Assembly: GCA_028023455.1 (NCBI GenBank)
Contig: JAQFVV010012980.1
Coordinates: forward strand, 60,001 to 124,000
DNA from: Epiperipatus broadwayi
Taxonomy: Eukaryota; Onychophora; Udeonychophora; Euonychophora; Peripatidae
Reading direction: 5' to 3'
Length of the DNA stretch: 64,000 nt
The position numbers and the translations under genes were made by a program. Positions 29,291-43,496 of this stretch are shown here, piece after piece. The stretch's first letter is position 1. Each line of letters begins with the position of its first letter. The notes below the pieces were generated by a model that was not told the DNA's origin, did no database searches, and saw only the letters and a program-made list of their open reading frames with translations.

Positions 29291-29399
29291 CACAAGATCT
29301 GGATACAAGCGTTCACATTATAACTGTATTATTTATTGTATATATTTGTGAATAATAAAATATTATATTAATTGTAATATTGATGTTAGTATTATTTTC

Positions 29400-29765
29400 T
29401 GAAGGTTGGATCTGTACTTAAGACCAAACAATGCATTATTTCAATATTTTTGGCTTTATCTGATGAATATTTGCAAAGACTATTATTTCTAAATAAAGAC
29501 TTCAAACCTGCCATTTTGTTTGATATTGGAACTTTTTATTTATATGGAATATAATCTCTTTTTACTATTGGTTCAATGGTCATATAGTAATTCAGTATAC
29601 ATTGATTTCTAGTTTTTTTAAGATCAAGAAACTAAACACATTTTAAATTTTCATCTGCTTTTATCCATTTTTAAACCTTTGAAACCTTTTAATTTTTTTA
29701 ACAAACTCATTAATTGCATTTGCTTGGCCACATACAAAAACATCATCAACTTCTCAATAGTATAC
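29400..29765 (-). pseudogene. Penelope-like element RT fragment with YxVDD box
   Basis: Minus-strand reading from 29,765 gives an EVDDVFVCG...AINEFVK segment, the catalytic-box neighbourhood of a Penelope-like RT (normally RYVDD). A frame change leads to FLDLKKTRN and, further on, a SNKMAGLKSLF segment typical of PLE RTs. Stops and shifts are present throughout. It lies between the gypsy pol tail and the left edge of the 29.8 kb LTR-like unit, which may have truncated it. Confidence 0.5.
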
Positions 29766-29875
29766 AGAAATATTTTTGATTATATATATATATATTGTGC
29801 CCTTTTATTTCTGTATAGTATACAGAAATATTTTTGATATATATATATATATATTGTGCCCTTTTCTATGGGTCG
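29757..29875. repeat. tandem duplication of the left end of the LTR-like unit
   Basis: AGTATACAGAAATATTTTTG, a TA run and TTGTGCCCTTTT occur twice in a row (unit about 59 bp). The terminus TGTGCCC is therefore present at 29,796 and 29,855. Confidence 0.85.
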
Positions 29876-30825
29876 GTAATAATTCATAACAGTTAATTAC
29901 TAAAAAATTTTAAATTTAGAATATGTTCTTTTAATACATTAATTATAGTTTGTCGATTATATGTTTAAAGTACAATTTAAAGCTAAAGAGAATATGTAAT
30001 ATAAATTCATTTTAAAAATAGTTATGTAAAGGTTAAAATATTGTTGCATATGGTTGTAAAAGCTGGCCATATTAAATAACACAGCTGTAAATAATTAAAA
30101 GTATATTTAATAAATTCGATTTTAATAGTTTAAAACTGATAAGTTACTAAATACAGTGTTTAAATTTATAATCATATTTAATAAACAAAAATTAATATCG
30201 TACATTTTAAAAATAAACTTTACGATGGTGAGAATTATATTTAATTCTATGTTTTCTAAATTGTTCTTCCAAATTTTTTTTATAATTATTTTATATAATA
30301 TAATAAGTGTATCAATTTTATAAATCTAAGCAGAGAAATAGATTGAAAATCGTCTGTCAAAGTTATTAATCACGTGATTTTTAATGTATACTATCACACA
30401 CACGCTTGTTTGAAATAATAAAGTTTAAAATATTTTAAAAGTTATATTATAGAATTGGATAGAATTATTGCCTATCATAAAAGTAAATAGTATTAAACAT
30501 TAAGTTAACTGCCGTTATTGCATATTTACATGATGTAATGTTTTAAATAGTATCATAAAGATGAATACAGTTATAATATAAAAATTAAATATTTTATTTA
30601 AATAAAAATAGATAAATTAAATATTAAGAAATGGAATAAGTTATTAAGGTTATTTTAAAAGTTATTTTAAATGTTTAAATAGTTTTAATAAAATAATAAT
30701 TTATTTAAAAGTAATATTTTAAATAATATTTTAGGTTCATTACGTCATAATTTTTTATTTTCAAATATAATTCTGCTATAAATTGGAAATATGTAAATTT
30801 GTTCTCAAGCTAAAGTAAGAATTAA

Positions 30826-30920
30826 CCAATAGGAATAGGTATTCTTACAGACTATAAATATTGTCATAACTAAGTTATCAAGGGAGATTAAAAATGTATT
30901 GAAACCGAAGAAAGGTAAAT
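30826..30920 (+). promoter_or_regulatory. LTR promoter and leader donor (C1)
   Basis: CCAAT at 30,826-30,830, TATAAATA at 30,853-30,860 and donor AAAG/GTAAAT with GT at 30,915. The CCAAT-to-donor distance is 89 bases, against 90 in C2. Transcription from about 30,885 would give a very short first exon. Confidence 0.5.
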
Positions 30921-33893
30921 TATAACTATCAAAAGATAGTATTTTTTAAATCTTTTATTTTAGTCAATTTTTTTAGTACTTTCTTATAACTTTATCTGCA
31001 AAAAAACTAATTGATAATTTTAAAAAAATATTTTTTGCAAAAGAGAGTATAAACTAAAAAAATATTTTAATAATTTTGTTTAACATGCTTTGTTAAATTT
31101 TTTTAAAGTTCTTTATCAGTCGTATTTTATCTAAACAGTTTAACCTAAACTACTCAATAAAAATGGATATACTACGAAATAAAATGGATATGAGTTGTAA
31201 TGCTGAAAAAATATTTGAAATATTTATTGATACAGCTTTATTAATATTTCACCGAAGAACTGTTCTGGTACATAAAAACCACAGCTCGGACATTATACGG
31301 AGTCTAAAAAATGTATTGAAACGTATTATTTATAAGTTTATCTAACATTTATTTTAAAATGGTGATAAGACAGTTATGTCTCATGAATTATTTTATAGAA
31401 TATTATGTTCAAAGGAGTAATGTGTTATATACTTTCTGAAGGTGGCATGTTTAAAAGTGTTTTCAAGAATTAAAGAAAGAGCCCAGGAAAATATGTTAGT
31501 GAAGCATTTTGGTATTAAAATATCCGTTCTTCGAATTATTTAAAATGTACTTGGAAAAGATTTGTTCAAAAGTACTTGAAGTTTTTATTTTAAAAAAGAT
31601 TTATAAAAAATACCAAATGAAAGTTTAAATATATCAAAAAGGAAACATAGATAAAAAGTGAACACATAGATGAATAAAAAGATGGATCCATGGAAATACA
31701 AATAGTACTTAAAAGTTTATCGAATATTTTAAAAATTAAATTAGATGGATTGATGCATCGGATACGCAGAGAATATTGGTAGAGAAGACTAAGAAGCTTC
31801 ACGGGATTAATTAATATTATCGTCCTAAAAATTAAAACCAAGAATTATTTTCTAAATTTTACTAAATAGATTAATAATTATTTTATTTTAAACTTTAGCA
31901 CGCTTAGAGGAGAATATTTTAAAAAAAAACTCTAGAGAAATAATAAGCATTTTGGACTTATCAGGAACTATCGTCAAGAAAATATGTAACTATAGTTTTG
32001 ATTCTTTTTATTTTGTTAACCTAGTTTAACTCTAAATTTTTTTATATAAGATTAGGAAAAACATAAAAACATTAATTTATTAATATTACAATTTTATAAT
32101 ATAACAATCTAATAATTTAGCTAAAAATATTTTAATATAAAGTGTATGGGTGTGATTTTTTTTTATATCTGCAATGCTCAAGTGGATAAAGAAAAGCCTA
32201 CTGAATACGATGACTAGATAAAGGTTATTGGTAATAATAATAACTATTGATAATTTATAATGTATATATTTTTTTGTTTTCTTTAGATCATCCATAAATT
32301 GGAAGAATGAAGTGTAAAAGTTTTTTACTTATATGTACCACATTTCATACAACATTTTAAAAAAAAAACATTATGAGATAGGATTGATTTGAAAATATGC
32401 ATATGACAATTATTTTTTATTAGTAATATAATCCAACATAACAAATACTTATGTGATTCTTTTAAAATGTTCATGTTATTGGATATTCAAATATTGTCTA
32501 TGTAGATTCTGTATGATAAGATATATAGAATGATGAAGTGGACAGACTTTTCTTGTGGAACAGCTAGATTGTTTAACTATTAATGAATTTTATTTATTGT
32601 TTTTGTAAATGCAGATAGTTATTTATCGATGTAAGATGTAAAAAAATATTGAGAAATAATGTTGAGATAGTGGCTTGGAAGTACTATAGTTAGCAGGAAA
32701 CCAAGATGATGTAGTTTTAAAATAGGATATGATAAGGAATGGGAATAATATTTAGTCTTTATGTGAATATCAGCATAGTTAACATAGCCCTATGACTGAT
32801 ACACATTTTATTTGGACAGTGTTTATATTTCTTTAAATATTTGATGTTCTAATAAAGCTGAAGAAATAGCTTTAACATTGTCCCTGTACTAGAGGATATT
32901 AGGCAGGTAAATGCCATACCTCTTCACACCGTGCCATGATTTTGAGATATGTTAAGAGTAATAATCTAGCTTTCTTCCTTAATCCTATGCATTTGTTTTC
33001 GCTATCTTTATTTCATGTAACTGCATCGTTTAGTAAGATATTTTAAAAGAAATGATAAATAATTTAGAACTTATGTTATGCTATAGTTTTTGGATAAGAT
33101 TAGTTTATTTGCTTATAAGGAGCAGAATATTATAACTTAAAATTGAAGATCCAAAGTATCCTAAGGAAAGAAAAGAATCATCGAATATATTTTGAATTTT
33201 ATTTTGGAAATGAAATATAAACTTTTTTAAAATAAAGTATCTAAACAAAGATATTTTCTTTAAAGTGATAATAATTTTAAAAGCTTTAGTATTATTTTTT
33301 TTAAGAGAAAATAAGTATTGGATATTTTTTAAAATACAATAGTACAAAGTAAATTATGTAAACAATATGCATAGTATATTTTTTTGTTTATTGATTAACA
33401 GAAATATATTGATGATTACACTTATATCATACTAAAGTAGGGCTTAAAGAAGAATATATTATGATTAGTAAACATTGTGTGATAAATACTAAAATCTAGT
33501 ACTGAATTTTGGATAATATTTTGTGTAACATCTTTGACTTTGCAAGATGAAATTTTTTTTTAATATTTTTGAGAAATCCATACTCATTATAAAATTTTGT
33601 TTTCTATAGAATGTATTTCTAACTATGATTTTTTTTAAAAATAAGATAGTTTAATAATATTAAGGATAAAATGTTGTTGCTAATAAAGTAGATAAATTTA
33701 TTTGTAATAAGTTAACCATAATGAGAAACCAAATAGTAACATTTTTTTAAATTTTGTCCTAAATCTAAATAAAGATGTAATTGAAATATAAATTATTTTT
33801 TTTATAACCCGGTAGATCAAACTGTAAAGTAAAAAGGTTAAGGATATCCACTATAAATAGTGTAAATAAATTGTTTAGTTATTTATCGTTAGT

Positions 33894-33962
33894 AATAAAC
33901 TTTGTTAAATTTTGTTATTTCAAAAATTTTGTGTCAGAGTTATTTATTTCTCCACATCGCTG
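33894..33962 (+). terminator. LTR poly(A) module (C1)
   Basis: AATAAAC is followed by TTATTTCAAAAATTTTGTGTC and then TTTCTCCACATC. Part of it, TTATTTCAAAA(A/G)TTTTGT, is shared with the minus-strand unit C3 near 37,310. Confidence 0.55.
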
Positions 33963-34769
33963 CATGAAAACACGATATATGAATAATAATCGAAACAAAT
34001 ATATAATTTTGCACAAAAAGATAGAGAATTATTTAAGAATTTAAATATTTTATTGGTATTCATTATAATTAAATAATCATAATCTTACATTATTTATTGG
34101 TCATAAATCAGTAATCACAATATTATATTAAATTATATGCTATCTGTTACCACACATATTTTGTTTGTCAGATTATTAAAATGCTACCACATATTTATTT
34201 TATCATTACATGAAGAATATTATTATTGTTATTTATTATTATTAGTTTAAGTGTAGTAGATTATGACATAAAATCCCTTTTCATATTTTACTACCGTATT
34301 TTAAAATTAACTTAGAATAAATTTTATGAACCTGAGATTATTTTATCAAGCTAGATTATTATTAAATAGAAGATTAAGATTTAATTATTAGTTTAATCTT
34401 AGTGAGTAGAAGTTATTAAAGTCGTAAGAATACTATGAGTTTGTTATTTGAAATAGTAATAAGGGGGGATAGTGTTCTTATGCCATTGAGGTAGTATCCT
34501 GTAGGATATTGGCTCAATGTAATCTATCTTGTCACCCGTATTTTCACTTCAAGTCTCATGAAAATATTAAATATTTATTTAATTTATTTTTATAAACTGA
34601 ACCTTATTCGTATTTAAAATTTGAGCTAGTGAAATATTTAATTTTAATACTGAATATTTTAGTTATTAATTATTAACTGAGATAGAATCCGTTTTATTTT
34701 ACATCATATATTATCTGGAAGTGAAGATGTGCGAGAGCAAGGTCAGAATATATATATATATATATATAT

Positions 34770-35557
34770 TGTACCGGTCAAAATATGTTGATCCATCTAA
34801 CATGAGCTGGAACAAAATGAAACGTACTTCAAACCCAGTCAAGTCTGCGATTTAGTTCAGGGACCAACCTAGTTTCAAATCCATTTTACAAGCCCCTTAT
34901 CGAACACCTAATGAATAACATAATAATGATGGCACATGAGAATTTATTCTTAAGTCCGGCACTCAAGAAGAGTGAAAGAGACAATTAGACATATTTAATG
35001 AGAACACACCTATATGTTGGAATGTATGGAAGTGGAGAGAAGATAATTCAAACTACATAAGTGGCTTGAGTAATAAACATAATTAATAAAACATTTAATG
35101 AACAGTAAATTACTTAGATATTTATTTGAATGCTCTTATGAATATTATACAACAATAAGTATATTTGGTGGGTTAGGTTAAGGTACCAATTACTTGATCG
35201 CAAAACAAGCTTACACATTTTTATTAACACTTTAGCAGTGACTATGAAAGGTGATGATGAGCATACAAAATTATGAAGCATTCTAGGAATCATTATATAT
35301 ATTATACAGACTATTTTCATGCCGTTTCGGTCATGAAAATCAAAATATATTTTTAAAATGGTTTAATAATGGAGTACAACATTTCTAAGAATTTAGTAAA
35401 ATACTATACATTTAAATCAAGTATATTTTATTAATGAACGTAATAATTTTAACTATTCTTTAAATTCAGAGTTTAAAAAGAAAAGAACACTTTACGATGG
35501 TGGGATATTACAAAAATAAGATAAAAACCATATTATTAATTAAACTAATGACTATTA
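34770..35557. other. spacer between C1 and C3
   Basis: About 0.8 kb, of ordinary complexity at first and flanked by TA runs on both sides. It begins TGTACCGG and contains GATCCATCTAA at 34,790. That short motif is also found just beyond unit C2 (49,008) and, as AACCATCTAA, at 2,613. No coding stretch is supported. Confidence 0.4.
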
Positions 35558-35585
35558 TTGGAAAATATATATATATTGTAACCTC

Positions 35586-36240
35586 ATAGAATGAGAGATA
35601 GAGAAAGAGAGAAAAGAAAAGAAGGAAAAGAGATAAAAGAGGAAGAGATTAAAGGGAGAAAATTATTAAATGGAAGTAAAATATAACCTACTAAATAAAA
35701 TAAGATGGAGTGTGAGAAAGAGAAAAAAAGAAAAGAAAAAAAGGAAAATAATGCTAATAATGAAATGAAGGTAGGGTATAAGAAAGAAAGAGAGAAAAAG
35801 AAAGAGAGATAGAATAAGAGAAAATGCTAATTGTAACCTACTAGAATAAAAGGGGTGTGTGAGAAAGAGAAAAGAGAGAGAAAGAGATAATGCTAATAAA
35901 GAAATGAGAGAGGGGAAAAAGAAAGAGAAAGAGAAGGAGAATTAATAATAATAATGAAATGAAAGTAATAATAATGGTAAGAATAAATGATGGAAAAGAA
36001 TTGAGGAAGAAAAAAAATGGGTAAAAGTAATAGAAATGATATATGTAATGGAGAGAGAGAAGAAATGAGATGATGGGAAAATATGAAAGAGAGATATAAA
36101 AAGAAGATGGAATAAAGGAGAAAGAGAAATGAAATGATATGATAAAAAGATATGAGGAAGAGATATAAGAAGAAACCCTTAACGAATGTTTTAAATGGCT
36201 GAGATGATAGAAGGATATGAGAAATGACATGAAAAAGAAA
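35586..36240 (+). repeat. purine-rich (GA/AAAG) tract, about 650 bp
   Basis: The plus strand is overwhelmingly A and G, with irregular GAGAAAGAGA units, including a partly repeated AACCTACTA(G)AATAAAA segment at about 35,684 and 35,836. The matching minus-strand open frame (Ser/Phe/Leu/Ile-rich) is a composition artefact. Confidence 0.9.
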
Positions 36241-37289
36241 TGGAATAGAAATGAAATGATATAAAATGAACTATAAATAAGAGACTCTAAACAACTCGGC
36301 TCAGTGGGGTTACAATAAATTTAAAGAAAAGAGATGATGATCCAGAGATGTATAATCAAATAAAGCTCAAATCCAACACTGCTAACCTATACCAACTATA
36401 GCATATTGATGTTTTAATAAACCATGCAAAAGATTATCTAAATCACTACTCAATGCTTACCATATTAGTCTTATCAAAAAATCGTACACTCTCTGAATAA
36501 GACCTATGCTGCTTTACTTTATAAGAATATCTTACAGAATTATATTTACTAAAACAACAAGAATAAATCACCTCAGGGATTTTAAAACTAACACTCTTGT
36601 GTAAAATTAAAGTTTAAGTTAAGTTGCCTAACAAAGAATTACTGGGATTAATAAATAAATAAGTGACATCTTAGCTGACCATAAAATAATTATAATATGT
36701 TCAATCTTAAAATAATAAACAAAACCAATATTAATTCATAAAATTTAATGAATCAATTTAAATTTAACTAATAATGGCCTATTATCTAAGATATTACTTG
36801 AGCAAAGAAAAGACCATGGGCATTTTTAATGCCTTTCCATACTCACAGACAACCACTAAAGACCTCAAATGCAAATGAATTAGAATTGTTTAACTATTTA
36901 AGATTTAAGATGATGATAAATGATGTACAGTAAATATAAGACAAGGTGCAGCTTTTAAATAATATTAATTAAAATATTCTTCTAAAGTACTAATATTGTT
37001 AATCTGATATTGCATAATCTTTAGTCTGAAAGATAAACTGATAATTTAAAAAAAAATAAACTTTTAACTAAATATTTAATTATGTATCTACTATAGTGCA
37101 ATTATCTGTATTTGTGATTCAATATGAGAATCATTTACTTTAACATAGCTTGTTAATTTTCAAGACAATATCAACTATATTTAATTAAATTAGAAAGTAC
37201 TTGTAAATTTCTGAATTGAAGATTCATTAACTTTAAAATTTAAGACTTTGTGAACTTGGAACCCAAGACAAGAATATATTTTCATATAA

Positions 37290-37338
37290 AGTAAAACAAA
37301 CAAACAAAACTTTTGAAATAATAATAATTTGATTTATT
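37290..37338 (-). terminator. LTR poly(A) module (C3)
   Basis: Minus-strand AATAAATC at 37,338-37,333, followed by TTATTTCAAAAGTTTTGTTT. Confidence 0.4.
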
Positions 37339-40300
37339 AATAATGAGAAGAAATGTTTATAAAGGTAGTAGAATACAAGCAGTGCCAATACCGCACTAAG
37401 ATTTTATATAATTATTTGGACTAATTAATAAGATTATTGTGTCATTTACTAATCAAAATAACACACATAATTATGTTTATATTGAAAATCCTAAGCTTAC
37501 TTTTATACCTCTCAACTTAATAAACGCTAAGTTGGAGTAAGCATATTCAACAATACTTTTTAAAAACATCATCACTAGTTTCACGATATAACTAATATCA
37601 CAGCTAGATATATCTTTAAATCAGATTAAGCTAATACTAAAATTAAACTAAGTTAAGCGTATGGGACAACCATTGATCAGAGATCAGTTATACATTTTTA
37701 TAATAATTGTAGTCCACATAAAATTATTCCCTCAATGTTTAAAGATAATGATGTAACAGACTTACAAATCCAGCGGCGAAATTCTGGATGAAAATATTAA
37801 ATTATTATGTGTGAATTGCCACTTATACCATATACATATTTAATATACTTTAAAATAAATATAACTTATTGTTAGTTAGCTTGTGCTTGATAAAACTATC
37901 ATAGCAACACAATTCAAACATGGATTTACCTATGAGCCATAAATTAGCTACAACTACCTGAAGAAATACATTTCCTCAAATAAGCATATCTTGTCATCTC
38001 AAATCTAAAACAAATGCAACATCACCTACTGTGGTGGAATTAGCATTAAGTCATCATAAATGATAGGCAAAAATATAAAGATACTAGGCTCTTCAGAGCT
38101 GGAAAAGAATATGGTCGCTTCCAAAAATACCTAACTTCGAGGCAAAATGACGATGTCTGGAATTCATCTTCAGTAATCCTGGGAACAGGAACACCCACTA
38201 GAAAAGCACAATACTCTCATGGGATTTTCATTGCTTATAAATGTGATCACCATCACTGAAAAATACAATACAATATCCTTTTTTGGGAATATGCAATATC
38301 AAATCATGGAAATACAATACAATAAGGATGGAGGAGTTTATCTACTCCATAAGCATATTCAAAAATTATTAACTAGGCCTAACTCTATGAGGCTAACAAA
38401 TTCTAACTAATAGCAAAATATACTTCACTTAAACTAACTAACTTATTTCCAAGAAGTTTATAAAATACAAAACGTATATCCAATGTTCGAACCAACAAAG
38501 CAAACTATGTGTCAACTGACTACTGTAAAAAAATACTTTAAACTTAAATGCATATAAAATTTTAGGCAAGGCACAATGCACACATAACAAAATATTAAAT
38601 GCTAAAAATAAAGTAACTAGTGGACTTTTAACATTGTAAATTAAATGGCAAGAATATTTACTTCTCGATGAATATAAAATATGTGTTGTTACTATTAATA
38701 TAACATTCATAAAACAAATGAATGGATATTCTCTGATAAACTTTTTTAGTAAATTTAAAATAAAAATTGAGTAAAACATCCCATTTATATGAAAACAAGA
38801 CTGTGATATTTAAATCTCTATAATAAAATTATTAAATAGAAACTAGCTAGTGTAATGCTTGATAAATAAACTAAATCTACTTAAGAATGGCAAGAAACAT
38901 TTTCTCATTCAAATAAACCTATTTCATTTTAAAATTGTAACCCTAGTTTACCTGTATATTTATGCATAAAGTGTTACATAAAAATTTAATAGCATAAATA
39001 TTTTTATGGTTTCATTGTTTTTTTTAAACCAATAAAGCAGACCATAAAAAATAATAATAATACATTAATTCAAGTTCATATTTTCAACTCCGTGATGATT
39101 TTTCCATTTCATAATGTGTAGACAATTTATCCAGGTTAAGATATCTATTTGAATTAGAAGCTTCAAGTAATACATTTATATACATGGCAATCATTTCCAA
39201 ACGAAAATGTTCAATAGTTCATTAATAATATTTTCTTAAAAACAATTAAAAAAAAACTTAAATAATAAGATTAAGCTGGCATGAAACAAAATAAATTATT
39301 CAGCTGAACAGCCTTTATATTTATAATCCTAGGTTCAAATGTGGAATAATTATAATATATATTTTAGTTAACTTTCACTGTTCTTCCTTAGATAAACACA
39401 TTTTTTTTTTTAAAATAGAGCTCTTTTTTAAACGTTTCTTAATATTTAAAAATGTATTTCTTTTTTAAACAAATTTCCTTTTATTAATTAAACATAAGAG
39501 TAGATTTTTTTTATAATTAAGACATTCCTCATTTATGAGCAAAGATCAATGGTCATAAAGTTACTTATAAGTACTGGAAACTATAGCCACACATTATGCA
39601 TTTGATAGAGACAAGTTCATTAATATAATTTTAAATTCTTTTAAAGTTTTGCTTTCAAACAAATTCTTTTCATACTACTGGCATAAATGAGAATTAGTAT
39701 TTTAAACTATATATTGTCCACAGAAACATTATTCTGTTAAGAGCATATTTAAATGTTTATATCATCTATTTAGTAATAAAGTATTAAATTTAATGTCACT
39801 TCTAATTTATAAAGATGATAACATATTTCCATTTTAATATTTTAAAATGTTTGAATGACTTTTTTATTTATTTCTACTTCACATGTATTTTTAATTTGAT
39901 AGGAGATATACTATAATTTAGTGCAATAAAGTCTTTAGCCATAACAATACTTAATAATTTAAGTTTTACTTCTAAATAAAGAAAAATGAATAGATCAAAA
40001 GTAAATGAAATTTGAGACACTGTATTATTTTCTTCAAACATTTTACCGTAAGTTTTAATGCCTCAATTGTAATGAAAAATTTGTCAGAAATCGGATTACC
40101 TTTTTTAAGCTTCAGCAATTCATGTTACAAAACGATTGAAAATAATGGTTTTAAAAACATACTTTTATTTTTTTAGAAAATATAAAGATTTTAAAAATTA
40201 CTTTCTATTAAGGAACTTTTAAGATTCAGCCACACATATATTTAAAACAGATCCACAACTGAATGACTCTTAGATCTCCATTTTATCTCACACTTTTTCA

Positions 40301-41225
40301 TCCACCTACAATTCATTTAAAAACCAATAAAAAGTATTTTTATTAAATTTTAATATTCTGACAAACCATCTGTGGAATCAATCTACTGACATAATCAATA
40401 TAATTTTCCTATACAATGTGACCTTCAGCTGCAAAGTCAAAATTTTAGAATTACAAATACTATGCAACAATTTTTTTAAATGATATTTATACAATATAAT
40501 AGTAATGAATATGAAATTTACAGCTATACCCTTTATTAAACCTTTAAATATTATATTAAAATAATTTTATCCACACATTTGTTTTATTTATTTATTTTAA
40601 ACAACATTGGAATTCAATTACTTTTTTTATTCTTATGTTTCCATGTCAGTACATGCACATATTCTCACATAAGATTGCAAGCTAATTGTTTAAAAGTTAT
40701 TTTCCAAACTACAACAATAAAATGTTAATGAATATTTAATTCAAAATAATGTTTTATATGTGGATTGCTAAGTTAAATTGTATCAAATAAATATTACTAC
40801 TGTTTTAATGAAAATTTACAAATTATTTTTAAACTTTATTAGTTAATATTATTTATTCCTATTTATTTATAATATCTAATTATTATAATTTAGACATTAA
40901 AATGAATTACACAATAATACATTTAATATTACTTACAAACTGACAACTATTTCTGATATCTTTTTTTTTAAAAAAATTCAAATTATTATTTAGCATCTCT
41001 TACCAACCTAAATCATATATCTTTTTTCAAATACTTAGACATAATCCATAATATACAATAATGATTACAATCAATACAAGATTATCCCATTTTAGTCATT
41101 AACTAATTTAATTTTTATTTTTATCATTATTATTTTTTTAAAAAAAATCAGACAATTTCAAAACAAAAGGTTAAGCTAAGATAACCTTTGGCTCCTTTTG
41201 AAACTAAGTGAAACTTCAGTTAGGT

Positions 41226-41228
<3 letters not shown>

Positions 41229-41280
<52 letters not shown>
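41229..41280. repeat. (TA)n microsatellite
   Basis: TA run abutting the minus-strand start (TGTACC) of unit C3. Confidence 0.97.
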
Positions 41281-41283
<3 letters not shown>

Positions 41284-43113
41284 TAAAGGACAATTTTATA
41301 ATTACAGCATTGAAATGAGGTCATTAAATAAATTAATACTAATGAAAAAGCAGCAGGGTTAATATAAAGGCAGAAGAATCTAATGTAATGTAGTGCTTCC
41401 AAATAAAGAAAATGAAGTGGCTAAGAGTCGCTTTTCTAGGGTATTACTTAGATAAATTTAATTAGGCTTGGCATAGTCCTCAGGGTTCTTTGGGTGACCA
41501 ATATAAGAGGCCTGTTATAGACAGGGCATGAAAAAAGGTTATGGGTCCAAATTTATTGTAACCCTACAAGTGAGAAGCACATAATATTTAATAGCCAAAG
41601 CCTTATATCTGCAACACAACATAATACTGTCTTTAATGACATGAAATGAAAATCACTATTTTAAAACACAATAACTTCACTCAAATGTTATAATGTAGGC
41701 AATCAACACTATGTAATGTAATATATATGTAAAGATTTAATTCATACAAATAAGTTTTAATAATTAACCCCCCCTCTTCTTCCTGGTTATTTAACTGACG
41801 GAAATCCTACTCTCATAAATTTTGTATTTTAATAATAATCATGTCTTTGAAATATTAAGAGTATAGCTTTATAGTACACATGATATATAAAAAAAACAAT
41901 AACAAAAAAAAATCATTCTTTCAGAATTAAATGCGTGAAATGAAAAAAAAAATCAATAGTGTTAATTTTTCAGGAATAATAAAATTCTAAAGAATATATA
42001 TATATATTAAAAACATTTTAAGAAAATAATGTAAATACGTTAACCTGAGAAACAAACTGGTGAGTGTATTAATTTAAAAATTATGTAAATCTAATGCAAA
42101 TAGGAGGGAATTTTATTAACCTTGACTCAGGGAAGTTTAAGTAGATAGGGCAAAATAACTTTAAATATTAGGCTCACAAGATTGTTTAGATTGGTAACTT
42201 AAAAATAATAAAATACAACAGTTTAAAATGAAGAAAGGAACCACGCCAAGATTAAAGAAATAAGAACAGACTTTATGTATAAATGAAAAATTTGTAATAT
42301 GAAAGAAAATACAGTTAATCATTAATAAAAAAACATTTAATTTAAAAATTAAAAATAAAATCCAGAGAGCTGAGGTTGAGATTAATTTAGAAGGAATAAC
42401 ATGTAAAGTTCATAGGAGGTGTTCAAGTTAATTATTTTGCTAAATTAAAGAGTCCATTTTAACAGTTCTTTTCCAACATGGCAAAATTAACAGGATTGAT
42501 ATTTTAATAGCAAGCTTCCATTAGGCATTCCTCCATTTACAGGTCATATTTTGGGGCATGAATGAGACAATTATTCAAGGTGAGATTGACCAGCAAAAAG
42601 GCAAGGAAGTTGATTAGTTGTTTCTACTTGTCCAACATTAAAAAAAGCATGTAGTACTTTTTACAACAGCTTTTTTACAAAACAGTTCTCTCCTAGATAG
42701 TCAAAAATCAACTCATTATATACAACCCTCAGGTATGTGAGGAATTATTTTAGTGACCCTTTTTTAAATTTCATTTATTTCACTTATTGTTTTGGAGATG
42801 CAACCAGTAGATAATTTGTCCACAAATATAGTCACATCTATTTCCAGAGTAGAAATAGATTTGCTAAACAAGTTAATGGCCAATTAGATTTCTCTTTTTA
42901 TTGATAGTCCATTTTAATTAAACACCCTTTCCCAAAATTAGATAATATAACATTTCCACCCTTTTCATTATTTTTGGACAATTAACAGTTGCATACTCCA
43001 TCTTGGATATTTAAAATAAAAAAAAATAGTTTTTATCAACTTTAAACAAAAGCTTTTTTATGAACTTAAAAACAATATTTGTAAAATTAATATAATGTTA
43101 GTACCTGCTCCTG

Positions 43114-43114
<1 letters not shown>

Positions 43115-43208
<94 letters not shown>
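43115..43208. repeat. (TA)n microsatellite, interrupted
   Basis: Two TA runs separated by AAAAAATAAA. Confidence 0.96.
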
Positions 43209-43210
<2 letters not shown>

Positions 43211-43394
43211 CTCACCAAATATATTTTATTTTAATAAAAAATTAATAATAAATAAAAAAATATTAAGAGCTAAATTTTATAATCTTTTAGGTGCACATCT
43301 CAAATACATATATAAAATACATACATTAATATAGAAGTGGGAGGGAGGGACCATAAGATTCAAACATGGATTAGTAATTTGAGAGCATGAAGGA

Positions 43395-43496
<102 letters not shown>

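Larger units (their letters stand above)
29855..34746 (+). mobile_element. giant solo-LTR-like unit C1 (about 4.9 kb)
   Basis: It starts TGTGCCCTTTT directly after a TA run and ends near TCTGGAAGTGA...CAGA before another TA run (34,747-34,769). Inside, a CCAAT box (30,826), TATAAATA (30,853) and donor AAAG/GTAAAT (30,915) lie about 1 kb from the start. AATAAAC (33,894), then TTTTGTGTC and TTTCTCCACATC, lie about 850 bp before the end. The plan matches unit C2 (44,382) and the LTRs of the 14.6-27.4 kb element. No coding capacity is seen. The right end is eroded, so the boundary is approximate. Confidence 0.6.
35576..41228 (-). mobile_element. giant solo-LTR-like unit C3 (about 5.65 kb, minus strand)
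   Basis: In minus sense it begins TGTACCTAACTG at 41,228, right against a TA run (41,229-41,280), and ends GAGGTTACA at 35,576 against another TA run (35,558-35,575). AATAAATC is at 37,338, 3,890 bases from the start, followed by TTATTTCAAAAGTTTTGT, nearly as in C1. An inverted CCAAT lies about 900 bases in and a donor-like AA/GTAATT about 1,020 bases in. CCCACTGAGC-GA followed by TAGAGTCTC (36,313-36,270) also occurs in the 3' part of the 14.6 kb LTR. The extra length is explained by the purine-rich insertion-like tract at 35,586-36,240. Confidence 0.5.

Noticed and set aside
35841-36230. 129-codon Ser/Phe/Leu/Ile-rich minus-strand frame that looks membrane-like
   Set aside because: It is the complement of the purine-rich tract. 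Composition alone keeps it open, and no start context or homologue was recognised.
41554-41575. TTATTGTAACCC as an LTR terminus paired with 36,316 (GGGTTACA)
   Set aside because: The two ends would enclose 5.2 kb without a purine tract or coding, and the TA-bounded unit 35,576-41,228 explains the region better.
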